Notes under the pieces: generated by a model
Told to the model about the DNA's origin: nothing
Databases searched by the model: none
Seen by the model: the letters and a program-made list of their open reading frames with translations, nothing else
Source: 34-65-8 sp963529855
Lineage (GTDB): Bacteria > Pseudomonadota > Alphaproteobacteria > Sphingomonadales > Sphingomonadaceae
DNA: 64,000 nt
Reading direction: 5' to 3'
NCBI GenBank assembly: GCA_963529855.1
Contig: CAURZK010000001.1
Coordinates: 434,001-498,000 of the forward strand
In this document: positions 42,676 to 50,955 of the stretch, in pieces
Position numbering within the stretch: the stretch's first letter is position 1
Layout of the letters: each line of letters starts with the position of its first letter
Program-made: the position numbers and the translations under genes

Positions 42676-44901
42676 TCAGCCGCCGATGCCAGTGCCTTGA
42701 GTCACCGTGGCAGTGTTTCCGGTGCCCGACTGGTCGACCATCGACGTGTTCATGTCCGAGGTCTGGGACACAGTGGCCGTGTTGAGCGAGCCGCCCTGGA
42801 ACACGTCTGACACGTTGTCCGACCCGTCCTGCGTCACGTTGACGAGCCCATTGATGCCAGTCTGCTGGATGTTCGAACGATTGTTGTCCGAACCGGCCAG
42901 CTGAGTGAGCGAGGCGGAGTTGCCTGCGCCGAGCTGGTCAATGTCCGACGTGCTTTCGTCGCCATTCTGGCTGACGAATGCCGCGTATGTCGTCCCACGT
43001 GCCGAGCCATCGGAGGCAGCCGTCTGGTTGACATCCGAGGTATTGCCGGTGCCGATCTGCTCGACGAAGGCGCTGCTCGCTGCGGACTGGGTAACGAAGG
43101 AATCGTTGTTGGTCCCACTCTGAGTGACGTCAGCAGCTGCACCCGCTGCACCTGTCAGCTGGTCGATATCCGACAGGTTCTCGTCACCCGTCTGCGACAC
43201 CACTGCATCGGCAGCCGCATTCTGCGTGATCAGCGACACGTTGGTTGGCGCATTCGCGGGCAGTGCGAGGTCGCCGCCGCGCTGCGTCACCGATGCGCTT
43301 GCACTATCGGCGGTCTGCTCGATGCGCGAGGCATTACGGCCAAAATCACCCGGGGCGATGCTGCCTTGATCGACCAAGGCTTTTCCGCCGGCTGTCTGCG
43401 TGACGACAGACGTATTGTACACGCCTGACTGGGTGACGTCGGCGGTCGCATCGTCCCCGCTCTGATTGATGCTCGAGCGGTTGAGCGTACCGTTCTGATT
43501 GACGATGGCATCGGACCCGTCGCCCGACTGATCAACCAACGACACGTTGTTACGGTAAGCCGTGCCAGCCGACGACGGAGGCAGGGTGGAGCCGTCCCAG
43601 TTACGCGGACCGAGCCCGTTGACGCCGCCGCCCTGCGTCACCGTTGCGCTCGAGGCGCCCGACTGCGCGATGCGCGAGGTGTTGTTGTTGCTGTCCTGCC
43701 GGCTGAAAGCCGTAGCATCGGCCGATTGGGTTACGGTCGAATCGTTGCCATTGCCGTTCTGGTCGATCGTCGCGGTCGCGCCCGATGCAGAAGCCGGCGT
43801 CTGATCGATCCGGGCGTAATTGTCGTTGCCATCCTGCGTGATGATAGCATCGACCGGAACGGCGTCCTGCGCGATTAGCGCTTCGTTGCCGTCACCCGTC
43901 TGACGGATGCTAGCAAAGGCATTATCGATCGGAACGGTTGGGGTGGTGTCGGAATTCGTTCCGTCGGTGCCATCGCCCGTCTGGCGGATCACCGTGGCAT
44001 CGTTGGAATTGCCATTCTGGACGACCAGCGCTTCCGAAACGTCCCCCTGCTGCGTGATGGACGCTTCGTTCAGGTTGCCGGTCTGGATGATATCGGCAAT
44101 AGTGTCGCGCCCGCTCTGGTTGATCGAGGCCTGGTTGTCGTCCCCGGTCTGAAGCACCCCAACCCGCGTATCCGGTTCCATATTGGTGAGGTTGTTGTCT
44201 GGATCGCCTACATCGCCATTGCGACCGGTCTGGAGAATGTCGGACGAGTTGCCGTCGCCAATCTGCCGGACACTGGCCTCGTTGTTGCTGCTCGACTGAT
44301 TGATCAGAGAGGTGCTCGACCCATCCTGATCCACGTGGGCGTTCTGCGCACCCCCACTCTGGATGATGGTTGAATCCGCCGCACCGCTGCGCTGGAACAC
44401 GCTGGAGCGCTGGTTGTTGCCGCTCGAGCTGATTTCGCTCGTTGCACCAATCGTAGCAGCACCTTGACTGACGTAAACTTCGCCATTGGTTCCGGTCTGG
44501 TTGACGAAGGATCCAGTGCTGGCATCGCCGCCTGTGCCATTCTGCACCACGGCCGCACGGTTGCCCTGCTGGCGCTGGACGATCGACGAGTTCATCGACG
44601 ACCCACCCTGGTCAAGGGTAGCCGAATTGCGGCCGCCGCTCTGCACAACGGTGGACTCGCCGCCGGTTCCGGTCTGCTCAACGTCCGCGACGTTGGTCAG
44701 GCCGGCATTTGGCCCATTGGCAAACGCAGGCCCTGTGCCATTCTGATCAATGTCGGACTTGTTCCCGGTGCCCGACTGGGCAACGGCCGCGCTGTTGGCG
44801 TTTCCGAGTTGATCGACTGCTGAGTTGTTCTGTTGCGCCAGAGCGCCGGTACTTAACGCCAGCGCGGCGGCGGACACCGTATAGAGTAGTGTCTTTTTCA
44901 T
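42676..44901 (-). CDS. Giant curlin-repeat protein (741 aa)
   Basis: This exported protein has signal peptide MKKTLLYTVSAAALALSTGA with cleavage before QQNNS, followed by roughly thirty curlin-type repeats over about 715 residues (QLGNANSAAVAQSGTGNKSD at the N-end, SQTSDMNTSMVDQSGTGNT at the C-end). The core pattern QxGxxNxAxVxQ is kept throughout, with occasional longer loops (for example residues near GLGPRNWDGSTLPPSS). It contains no cysteine and almost no lysine. It is five to six times longer than CsgA and is the first and largest fibre subunit of the unit. Confidence 0.88.
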   Translation of the reverse strand: MKKTLLYTVSAAALALSTGALAQQNNSAVDQLGNANSAAVAQSGTGNKSDIDQNGTGPAFANGPNAGLTNVADVEQTGTGGESTVVQSGGRNSATLDQGGSSMNSSIVQRQQGNRAAVVQNGTGGDASTGSFVNQTGTNGEVYVSQGAATIGATSEISSSGNNQRSSVFQRSGAADSTIIQSGGAQNAHVDQDGSSTSLINQSSSNNEASVRQIGDGNSSDILQTGRNGDVGDPDNNLTNMEPDTRVGVLQTGDDNQASINQSGRDTIADIIQTGNLNEASITQQGDVSEALVVQNGNSNDATVIRQTGDGTDGTNSDTTPTVPIDNAFASIRQTGDGNEALIAQDAVPVDAIITQDGNDNYARIDQTPASASGATATIDQNGNGNDSTVTQSADATAFSRQDSNNNTSRIAQSGASSATVTQGGGVNGLGPRNWDGSTLPPSSAGTAYRNNVSLVDQSGDGSDAIVNQNGTLNRSSINQSGDDATADVTQSGVYNTSVVTQTAGGKALVDQGSIAPGDFGRNASRIEQTADSASASVTQRGGDLALPANAPTNVSLITQNAAADAVVSQTGDENLSDIDQLTGAAGAAADVTQSGTNNDSFVTQSAASSAFVEQIGTGNTSDVNQTAASDGSARGTTYAAFVSQNGDESTSDIDQLGAGNSASLTQLAGSDNNRSNIQQTGINGLVNVTQDGSDNVSDVFQGGSLNTATVSQTSDMNTSMVDQSGTGNTATVTQGTGIGG

Positions 44902-44991
44902 GATTGCATCACCTTCTTCGAAAGGCGATACCCATCGCGCCCACGGCGCACCAAGACGCCGGGGTATTCAGGGTTATCGCAGCCCACACAC

Positions 44992-45025
44992 TGCACGCAT
45001 CGGAGTGACAGCTCCTTTGCGTGCA
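44992..45025. other. Long hairpin between csgG and the first curlin gene
   Basis: TGCACGCA (44992-44999) and TGCGTGCA (45018-45025) are perfect 8-bp arms. Inside them GGAG/CTCC adds four more pairs around a TGACAG loop. It lies in the 187-bp spacer between csgG and the 741-aa curlin, about 90 bp before the curlin start. On the plus strand it is followed by TTCTTTTG. It may attenuate or process the csg transcript. Confidence 0.6.
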
Positions 45026-45088
45026 TTCTTTTGCGACCTGACAGGGGCTTCTTTCCGCGCCCCCACCTGATTTAATCGCAAGCCCCCC

Positions 45089-46078
45089 TCAGGGACTTTT
45101 GTCGTCCTCATCCTCCTCCCGGCGCACCACGCTGAGTGCACTCAGTGTTCCTGCACGCTCGACCGCGCGTTGCACGTCGCCGGCGTCGTAAATCCCGTCG
45201 CGCTCGGCCCGATAGGTTTCCATCAGCGGGCCGGCCGCAGCCATGTCGGCAAACCGCCACAGGTCGAGCTGCACCCCTTCGAGAACCAGTCCGTAGACCG
45301 CTTTCTCGATCGCCTGCTGCAGAGCCACCTGATCGGGTTCGTTGGAAGTGATCCCGACCTCTGCCTCGAGCAGTTCCTTGAACGCGACAAAGCGGAACGC
45401 GCTGGCACCGATCGCCTGGCTGGCGATGGTCTTCGACGCGGTCACATTGGTCAGGACCTCCCCGGTCCGGACCGATACCGCGCGAACGTAGACCGTCACC
45501 GTGTCCTGGCGGTATTCGGTCCGCCCGCCGATGCCGAGGAACGCGGCCCCCGCACCGCCTGTCACAGTGTTGCTGTCGTAACCCACGATCCCGCCTTCCA
45601 GCAGCACGCCGGCAAACAGCAGGGCTGGCAGCGCGTTGGGATCGGTTTGCTCTTCGCCGAGATAGCGTTTGCGCATCTCGCTGATGATCTGGCGTTCCTT
45701 GAGCAGGTTATCGAGCCGTTCGCGTTCCACGACAGTGAACCACTGGCGGTTTCCTGCCTCCTGCAGCGCCTTCACCAGCATCGAACCGGCGCCTTGCGTC
45801 ACGGCTCGCGACAGGGTCTGCCCGGTGGTGCTGGGCTTGAACTGGCCCGTCTGGTCGCTGAACCCGTAAACCGCAATCGCGACAGGGCGCTGCGGCGCAG
45901 GCAGCTGGTTGAGCAGGTTTTGCGTCTGCGTTTTCTTCGGGAAGAAAGCCAGGCTGCCGGTTTCCGGCAACGCGGCGCGTCCGTCGCTCTGCAAGCTCAT
46001 GCAGCCAGACAGCAGCATGGCGCAGGTCGCCCCGACAGCGGCCCGGAGTGACTTCAATGTATAACCCCCTGATTGCAT
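45089..46078 (-). CDS. csgG: Curli secretion channel lipoprotein CsgG
   Basis: This protein forms the nonameric outer-membrane pore through which curlin subunits leave the cell. Its 329 aa comprise lipobox LLSGC at about residues 22-26, the CsgG core (PVAIAVYGFSDQTGQFKPST, then FTVVERERLDNLLKERQII), and the transmembrane beta-hairpin region with GGRTEYRQDTVTVYVRAVSV. It overlaps csgF by one base (TAATG). A TTG at 46057 (MKSLRAAVG) has an excellent AGGGGG 7 nt upstream and is a serious alternative start. Confidence 0.96.
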   Translation of the reverse strand: MQSGGYTLKSLRAAVGATCAMLLSGCMSLQSDGRAALPETGSLAFFPKKTQTQNLLNQLPAPQRPVAIAVYGFSDQTGQFKPSTTGQTLSRAVTQGAGSMLVKALQEAGNRQWFTVVERERLDNLLKERQIISEMRKRYLGEEQTDPNALPALLFAGVLLEGGIVGYDSNTVTGGAGAAFLGIGGRTEYRQDTVTVYVRAVSVRTGEVLTNVTASKTIASQAIGASAFRFVAFKELLEAEVGITSNEPDQVALQQAIEKAVYGLVLEGVQLDLWRFADMAAAGPLMETYRAERDGIYDAGDVQRAVERAGTLSALSVVRREEDEDDKSP

Positions 46079-46500
46079 TAATCGACGTCCACGAACAGCG
46101 GCACCACAATGCGGGTTTCTTCGCCAGTGTCGTCGTTGGTGATGATGATCGTGACGGAATCGAGATCCCGGAAGAACTCGATTGTCTGACCGCCGAAGCT
46201 GATCGTCCCGCTTTCCTGCGGATTTTCGCCGAAAATCGCGTTTATCAGCTGCGAGGAAAGTGCCGATAACAGCCGTGACTGAAGCTGGCGGGCGAAAATG
46301 TCTGCCTGCGAACTACTGGTTGCCGCACGCGGATCGCGATAATCGTTCTGCGCATTCGCCGTGCCCAGAATGTGGTTCGAATTAAACGGATTCCCTCCGA
46401 ACGTGGGGCTGATCGGCTCATGCACCAGATCCTGCGCGGATACGGGAACCGCGATTGCACCAACCGCAATCGCAGTCGCTAGAACCAAAGACCTTCTCAA
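46078..46500 (-). CDS. csgF: Curli assembly protein CsgF
   Basis: This 140-aa secreted protein inserts its N-terminal peptide into the CsgG pore and couples secretion to nucleation at the surface. The signal peptide ends PVSAQ; the mature N-terminus PISPTFGGNPFNSNHILGTA is the diagnostic CsgF pore-binding segment. The start was set at TTG 46500 because GGGAGG lies 7 nt upstream and the signal peptide then has normal length; the frame runs eight codons further to another TTG. It is the first gene of the curli unit. Confidence 0.95.
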   Translation of the reverse strand: MRRSLVLATAIAVGAIAVPVSAQDLVHEPISPTFGGNPFNSNHILGTANAQNDYRDPRAATSSSQADIFARQLQSRLLSALSSQLINAIFGENPQESGTISFGGQTIEFFRDLDSVTIIITNDDTGEETRIVVPLFVDVD

Positions 46501-46892
46501 GACGCAACCTCCCACCGCACGCAATCGACTACGCGTGCGTCCCTAAGCCACGCCAATCGCATTGCGACCGGCGCCCATCGTTCCATAGCTGTTAGATTAT
46601 TTTTGTTTCCGGCGACGAACGTCAGCCGGCTGCGACTCGAAGAGCTAAATGAACGGTTAATCTTGGCAGATCAACCCGCCTCACGTGATTTACGCGCAGG
46701 CTTCCCTTTCAGTCTCAAAACGAGACGATTGATTTGGCTGAAGAAGTCACTTTCCCGCCGCCCTTTCGTCAACTAACGAATCGCGACGTCCGGCGACCGG
46801 CATAGCGTAGCAGGCCGAGGGGCTGGCTACATGCCTTGCCTCAGTAGGGTCGCCATTCTAACAGCGCGGCGAAAGCCATTGGGAATCCCGTC
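46501..46892. promoter_or_regulatory. Divergent promoter region csgF/dapD
   Basis: About 390 bp without a gene separate csgF and dapD and must hold the main curli promoter. A perfect short palindrome GTCTC-AAAAC-GAGAC lies at 46712-46726, and the stretch around 46580-46760 is AT-richer than its surroundings. No recognisable binding site of a known curli regulator was found. Confidence 0.45.
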
Positions 46893-47717
46893 ATGACCAC
46901 CGAACTCCAGTCTGCCATCGAAGCCGCCTGGGAACGCCGCGCCGAGATTACCCCCGCCAGCAGCGAAGTACGCGAACCGGTCGAGGCCGCGCTCGAACTT
47001 CTTGATTGCGGCAAGGCCCGCGTGGCAGAGCCCGATGGTCAGGGCGGGTGGCAGGTCAATCAGTGGCTCAAGCAAGCAGTGCTGCTGAGCTTTCGCCTGA
47101 GCGACAACGTGCTGGTCGAAAACGCGGCCGCTGGCGCCCCGGCCTATGACAAGGTACCCAGCAAGTTTGCCGGATGGGGCGACAACCGTTTTCGCGAGGC
47201 TGGCTTCCGGGTAGTGCCGGGCGCCGTTGCGCGCCGCGGGGCTTTCATCGGCAAAGGCGTGGTGTTGATGCCCAGCTTCGTCAACATCGGCGCCTATGTG
47301 GATGAAGGTACGATGGTCGATACCTGGGCGACGGTCGGATCGTGCGCCCAGATCGGCAAGAACGTCCATATTTCCGGCGGCGCAGGGATCGGCGGCGTGC
47401 TTGAACCGCTTCAGGCAGGCCCGGTCATTATCGGCGACGGCGCGTTCATCGGAGCGCGCAGCGAAGTGGCCGAAGGCGTGATCGTGGGCGAAGGCGCTGT
47501 GCTGTCGATGGGTGTCTACCTCGGCGCCTCCACCAAGATCGTCGATCGGGCAACGGGCGAGGTTCATCGCGGCAAAGTGCCCCCATATGCCGTTGTCGTG
47601 CCCGGCGCCCTGCCCGACCCCAACGGTGGGCCCAGTCTTTATTGTGCAGTCATCGTGAAAACAGTCGATGCGCAGACGCGGTCCAAGACCGGCATCAACG
47701 AACTGCTCCGCGATTGA
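46893..47717 (+). CDS. dapD: Tetrahydrodipicolinate N-succinyltransferase
   Basis: This enzyme of the succinylase branch of lysine and diaminopimelate synthesis transfers succinyl from succinyl-CoA. It is trimeric, with a left-handed beta-helix visible as hexapeptide repeats (NIGAYVDEGTMVDTWATVGS, then CAQIGKNVHISGGAGIGGVL). Its 274 aa match the family length. It is divergent from csgF and has no partner genes here. Confidence 0.98.
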   Translation: MTTELQSAIEAAWERRAEITPASSEVREPVEAALELLDCGKARVAEPDGQGGWQVNQWLKQAVLLSFRLSDNVLVENAAAGAPAYDKVPSKFAGWGDNRFREAGFRVVPGAVARRGAFIGKGVVLMPSFVNIGAYVDEGTMVDTWATVGSCAQIGKNVHISGGAGIGGVLEPLQAGPVIIGDGAFIGARSEVAEGVIVGEGAVLSMGVYLGASTKIVDRATGEVHRGKVPPYAVVVPGALPDPNGGPSLYCAVIVKTVDAQTRSKTGINELLRD

Positions 47718-47799
47718 GCTTGCGCGCCCGGTAGGAACCGTCGCCCCGCGTGGCCGTTGCACCCGATATCAAGGGTCACGAGACACGGGAGTAACGATA

Positions 47800-48099
47800 A
47801 TGCAGAAACGGGGCGACGAAATTCACGTCGACGAGACGGAAGCCAGCGGCGGCTCGAAAGAGGGCGTGGTTCGTTATGTCCTCATCATCTCACTGTTCCT
47901 GGCGATTGCATTCCTGTCGATCATCTGGATCACCGGAGCACTGACGCAGGACGGCGACGAAGAGCAGATCAACGTCAGCCGCGAAATGAATGCGGCAGAG
48001 CGCGACAGCACCATCGCAACCGAAGGTATGGATGAGATCGAAGGCGCGCCGACCGAAGCGGCAACCGACACAGGTGCAGCCTCGACGGTCGAGAACTGA
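47800..48099 (+). CDS. Single-pass membrane protein of unknown function
   Basis: This 99-aa protein has a charged N-terminus (QKRGDEIHVDETEASGGSKE), one membrane helix (YVLIISLFLAIAFLSIIWIT) and an acidic Ala/Thr/Glu-rich tail. No family is recognised. The start at 47800 follows ACGGGAG 9-10 nt upstream; upstream in-frame sequence overlaps dapD and is not supported. It may be transcribed with the two small stress-type genes downstream. Confidence 0.7.
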   Translation: MQKRGDEIHVDETEASGGSKEGVVRYVLIISLFLAIAFLSIIWITGALTQDGDEEQINVSREMNAAERDSTIATEGMDEIEGAPTEAATDTGAASTVEN

Positions 48100-48119
48100 G
48101 CAAACCAGAAAGCATCGTC

Positions 48120-48344
48120 ATGGCTTCCGGCAACAGCTTCCGCACGGGACAGACCGTTCGATGGAAATGGGCCAGTGGCCATGGCGAAGGCAAGGTCGCT
48201 GAACGGTTCGAAAAGAAGGTTACGCGAACGATCAGGGGCAGCGAGATTACCCGCGATGGCAGCGCCGACGACCCGGCTTACCTGATCGATCAGGAAGATG
48301 GTGGCCGTGTTCTCAAGCTGGGCTCTGAACTGGAGAAAACGTAA
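48120..48344 (+). CDS. DUF2945 / HVA-like TUDOR-fold protein
   Basis: This 74-aa basic protein matches the hypervirulence-associated TUDOR-like domain family: FRTGQTVRWKWASGHGEGKV, then a lysine/arginine loop and YLIDQEDGGRVLKLGSELEK. Molecular role unknown. Its stop overlaps the start of the DUF3008 gene (TAATG), so the two are coupled. Confidence 0.85.
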   Translation: MASGNSFRTGQTVRWKWASGHGEGKVAERFEKKVTRTIRGSEITRDGSADDPAYLIDQEDGGRVLKLGSELEKT

Positions 48345-48535
48345 TGCCCGCAAGATCCAAGGCTCAACAGCGCGCCGCTGGTGCGGCCCTGTCCGCCAAG
48401 CGCGGCGAGACCGCGGTCAAAGATCTGAAGGGCGCATCGAAGGACATGTACGATTCCATGAGCGAAGAGCAGCTCGAGGAATTCGCATCTACCGACCTCG
48501 ATGGGCTGCCTGATCACGCAGATGATGAGAAGTGA
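48344..48535 (+). CDS. DUF3008 family small protein
   Basis: This 63-aa hydrophilic protein matches the DUF3008 pattern: basic N-terminus PARSKAQQRAAGAALSAKRG and acidic C-terminus MSEEQLEEFASTDLDGLPDH. The family often occurs beside DUF2945 genes, as here, and is thought to be stress-related. It lies 42 bp from the end of the convergent dipeptidase. Confidence 0.85.
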   Translation: MPARSKAQQRAAGAALSAKRGETAVKDLKGASKDMYDSMSEEQLEEFASTDLDGLPDHADDEK

Positions 48536-48577
48536 TGCGGGTCTGACTAATCCGGGGGATGCCGGAACGATACGGCT

Positions 48578-49846
48578 TCAGTCGGAGCTTACCACCGGGC
48601 TCTCGATTGGCGGCTGCCCCGCCTGGCTTGCGGCATAGGCTTCGGCCCCACGCATTGCGCGCAAGGCATTTCGCAGCGAGATCTTTTCCAGATCGGCCTG
48701 CGTGTATCCCCTCCGGGCCAGTTCGGTGAACAGTTCAGGATAACCGGTGACGTCTTCCATGCCGACCGGCCCGGTCGGCATACCGTCGTAATCGCCGCCG
48801 ATGCCGATATGGTCGATCCCGGCAATCTTGCGTACGTGATCGATATGGTCGGCCATGTCGCCGATGGTCGCCAGCGGTTGCGGGTTAGCCTGCTCCCAAG
48901 CCTTCAGGCGGTTTTCCACTTCGCCTGGCTGACCCAGCCACAAGGCCTTGAGGCGGGCCTCTTCCGCAGCGCGATTGGCATTCCACTGGCGCGCCGGTTC
49001 GCTGAGGAAGCCGGGCAGGCCGACGACCATGACCACCCCCCCATTGGCTTTTAATCGGTTCAGCACACTGTCGGGCACGTTGCGCGCGTGACCGTTTACC
49101 GCGCGGGCGCCGGAATGGCTGAAAATCACCGGTGCCTTCGCGACATCAAGCACATCGTGCATGGTCGCCTCGCTCACATGACTGAGATCGACCAGCATGC
49201 CCAGGCGGTTCATTTCGCGCACCACGTCACGCCCGAAATCCGTGAGACCGCCATGAGTCGGCACGTCCGTTGCGCTGTCGACCCAGGTGAGCGTCTTGGA
49301 ATGAGTCAGGGTCAAGTAGCGAGCCCCAAGGGCATGCATCTGTCGCAGTACCGCCAGGCTCGACCCGATCGAATGGCCGCCTTCCATGCCCATCAGCGAC
49401 GCGATCCTGCCAGCAGCAATGGCCTTTTCGACATCGTCTGCTGTCAGCGCGAATTGCAGGTCGGCAGGGTAACGATCGATCAATCGCCGGGTCACGTCGA
49501 TCTGCTCGAGCGTCGCGACCAGCGCCTCGGGCTCATCAAGGGCAGCGCTGACATAGACCGACCAGAACTGCGCGCCGACCTTGCCCTGGCGCAGGCGATT
49601 GATGTCGGTGTGCATGGCGGCGCCCCGGGGATGGGTATGCCCGGTGTCCGTGGTGTCGACGAAATCGAACTGGCCGATCACGTTGTCATAGCGGCCGCGC
49701 AGCTGGATCGGGGCATCATTATGCCCGTCGAACACCGGTGCCGCCTCCAGCGCCGCCTGGGCAATCGCCTCCGGGCTTTGCTGGGCAAACGCCGGCATTG
49801 CGGCGCAAAGCGCAAACGGGAGGACGACTGAAGCGAGCGATTTCAT
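48578..49846 (-). CDS. Membrane dipeptidase family protein (M19), exported
   Basis: This zinc-dependent renal-dipeptidase-type enzyme of 422 aa has a signal peptide (ASVVLPFALCAAMPAFAQQ). Metal-binding elements include PVFDGHNDAP near the N-terminus, a bridging Glu in ASLMGMEGGHSIGSS, LTHSKTLTW, VDLSHVSEATM and IFSHSGARAV, and GIGGDYDGMP near the end. It cleaves dipeptides, possibly D-amino-acid containing, in the periplasm. The start at 49846 gives the signal; the longer frame (to 49945) is not supported. Confidence 0.94.
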   Translation of the reverse strand: MKSLASVVLPFALCAAMPAFAQQSPEAIAQAALEAAPVFDGHNDAPIQLRGRYDNVIGQFDFVDTTDTGHTHPRGAAMHTDINRLRQGKVGAQFWSVYVSAALDEPEALVATLEQIDVTRRLIDRYPADLQFALTADDVEKAIAAGRIASLMGMEGGHSIGSSLAVLRQMHALGARYLTLTHSKTLTWVDSATDVPTHGGLTDFGRDVVREMNRLGMLVDLSHVSEATMHDVLDVAKAPVIFSHSGARAVNGHARNVPDSVLNRLKANGGVVMVVGLPGFLSEPARQWNANRAAEEARLKALWLGQPGEVENRLKAWEQANPQPLATIGDMADHIDHVRKIAGIDHIGIGGDYDGMPTGPVGMEDVTGYPELFTELARRGYTQADLEKISLRNALRAMRGAEAYAASQAGQPPIESPVVSSD

Positions 49847-49919
49847 TGCGGCGATCTCCGGCAAGGCGCTAGGAACGCGGCGCACACTAGCGTGCGGCTG
49901 GCGCGAGGAAAGAGGCTGG

Positions 49920-50345
49920 ATGTCCCTGACCGGGCAAAATCGCATACGGATGGTTCTGCGCTGGGTGCTGGGGGTCTTCTATGCCGCGGCGGGGATTCTT
50001 CATCTTGTCCGCCCGGCACCATTTCTGACGATCGTGCCCGCCTGGGTGCCGGGGCCAGAAGCCGTGGTGTACTGGACCGGCGTCGCGGAGATCGTGGGCG
50101 CCGCGGCATTGTTGCAGCCGTGGTCGCGATCACTCAGGGCGGCCGGAGGGATTGGCCTTGCCTTTTATGCGCTGTGTGTATGGCCGGCGAATATGAACCA
50201 CTTCGCACTGGACATGGCACGTGCAGACGGGGGGCTTGGCCTTGCCTATCACGTCCCGCGGATGATCGCGCAGCCGCTGATCATCTGGCTGGCCCTGTGG
50301 GTGGGCGAAGCGACCGATTGGCCGCTTCGCCGCACGCCGGAATGA
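49920..50345 (+). CDS. DoxX family membrane protein
   Basis: This 141-aa inner-membrane protein has four helices and DoxX features: WVLGVFYAAAGILHLVRPAP, VPGPEAVVYWTGVAEIVGAA and ALCVWPANMNHFALD. Family members are redox-associated, but the role here is unknown. It is divergent from the dipeptidase. Confidence 0.85.
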   Translation: MSLTGQNRIRMVLRWVLGVFYAAAGILHLVRPAPFLTIVPAWVPGPEAVVYWTGVAEIVGAAALLQPWSRSLRAAGGIGLAFYALCVWPANMNHFALDMARADGGLGLAYHVPRMIAQPLIIWLALWVGEATDWPLRRTPE

Positions 50346-50348
50346 CGA

Positions 50349-50597
50349 TCAGCTCAGGTGCTTGGACACCGCAGCAGTCATCTTGAACATCGAAATCTGA
50401 TCCTTGCCGATCACCGCGCCGAGCTTGTCATCGGGGTTGATCTGGCGCTTGTCCTTGCTGTCCTGCAGGCCATTGGCCTTGATGTAGTCCCAGACCTTGC
50501 TGGTAACCTGGGCGCGGGTCATCGGGCCCTTGCCTACCACGTTCTCGAGATCGCCCGAGAGATTGACCGGCTTCTGCAGTGCATTGTTGGCAGCCAT
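50349..50597 (-). CDS. SWIB/MDM2 domain protein
   Basis: The whole 82-aa protein is one SWIB domain (MTRAQVTSKVWDYIKANGLQ, then INPDDKLGAVIGKDQISMFK). Bacterial SWIB proteins may bind DNA or the transcription machinery; function is unproven. It converges on the DoxX gene, ending 3 bp from its stop. Confidence 0.92.
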   Translation of the reverse strand: MAANNALQKPVNLSGDLENVVGKGPMTRAQVTSKVWDYIKANGLQDSKDKRQINPDDKLGAVIGKDQISMFKMTAAVSKHLS

Positions 50598-50955
50598 TTT
50601 GGTTCCTTTCCTGTAATCGCTGTTCAGATCGAGCCCGCCCTGGCCATCCAGCCACGCGCACCATCGGTGGTGTCAACGCGTCGTCCTGCCAGGTCCGGGC
50701 ATTGCTTGCCCTTGTTGTTCAGCGGTTCGAGCCTACGCGGTCCCCCAATGGCCTGCGAGGGGCGCAAGGCGGCTTGACCGAGGTTTTCCACCGCTCTGAC
50801 CGAAAATTGCGCCCTGTCGGCCACTTGTCAGCCCAAAATTGACGCGAGTTTGTGCCAACCGCTTGCCCAGACCCGGTTAAGGCGGCATTTTGCCTGTGCT
50901 GGCATACTGGGCCGAGATCCGGTGTCAGGGGTCGTCTTCAGCGGAGCTCGCCTCA
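50598..50955. other. Non-coding spacer of about 360 bp
   Basis: No supported gene is present. It holds the promoters of the divergent SWIB and S41 protease genes. A repeated short element (GACCGAAAATTG at about 50798 and CCCAAAATTGACG at about 50832) was seen but has no clear meaning. Confidence 0.4.

Noticed and set aside
39644..44901. The periodic sequences in the curlin genes as a possible CRISPR array or satellite DNA
   Set aside because: The repeats are degenerate at the DNA level, follow a codon-based protein pattern and lack constant-length unique spacers.
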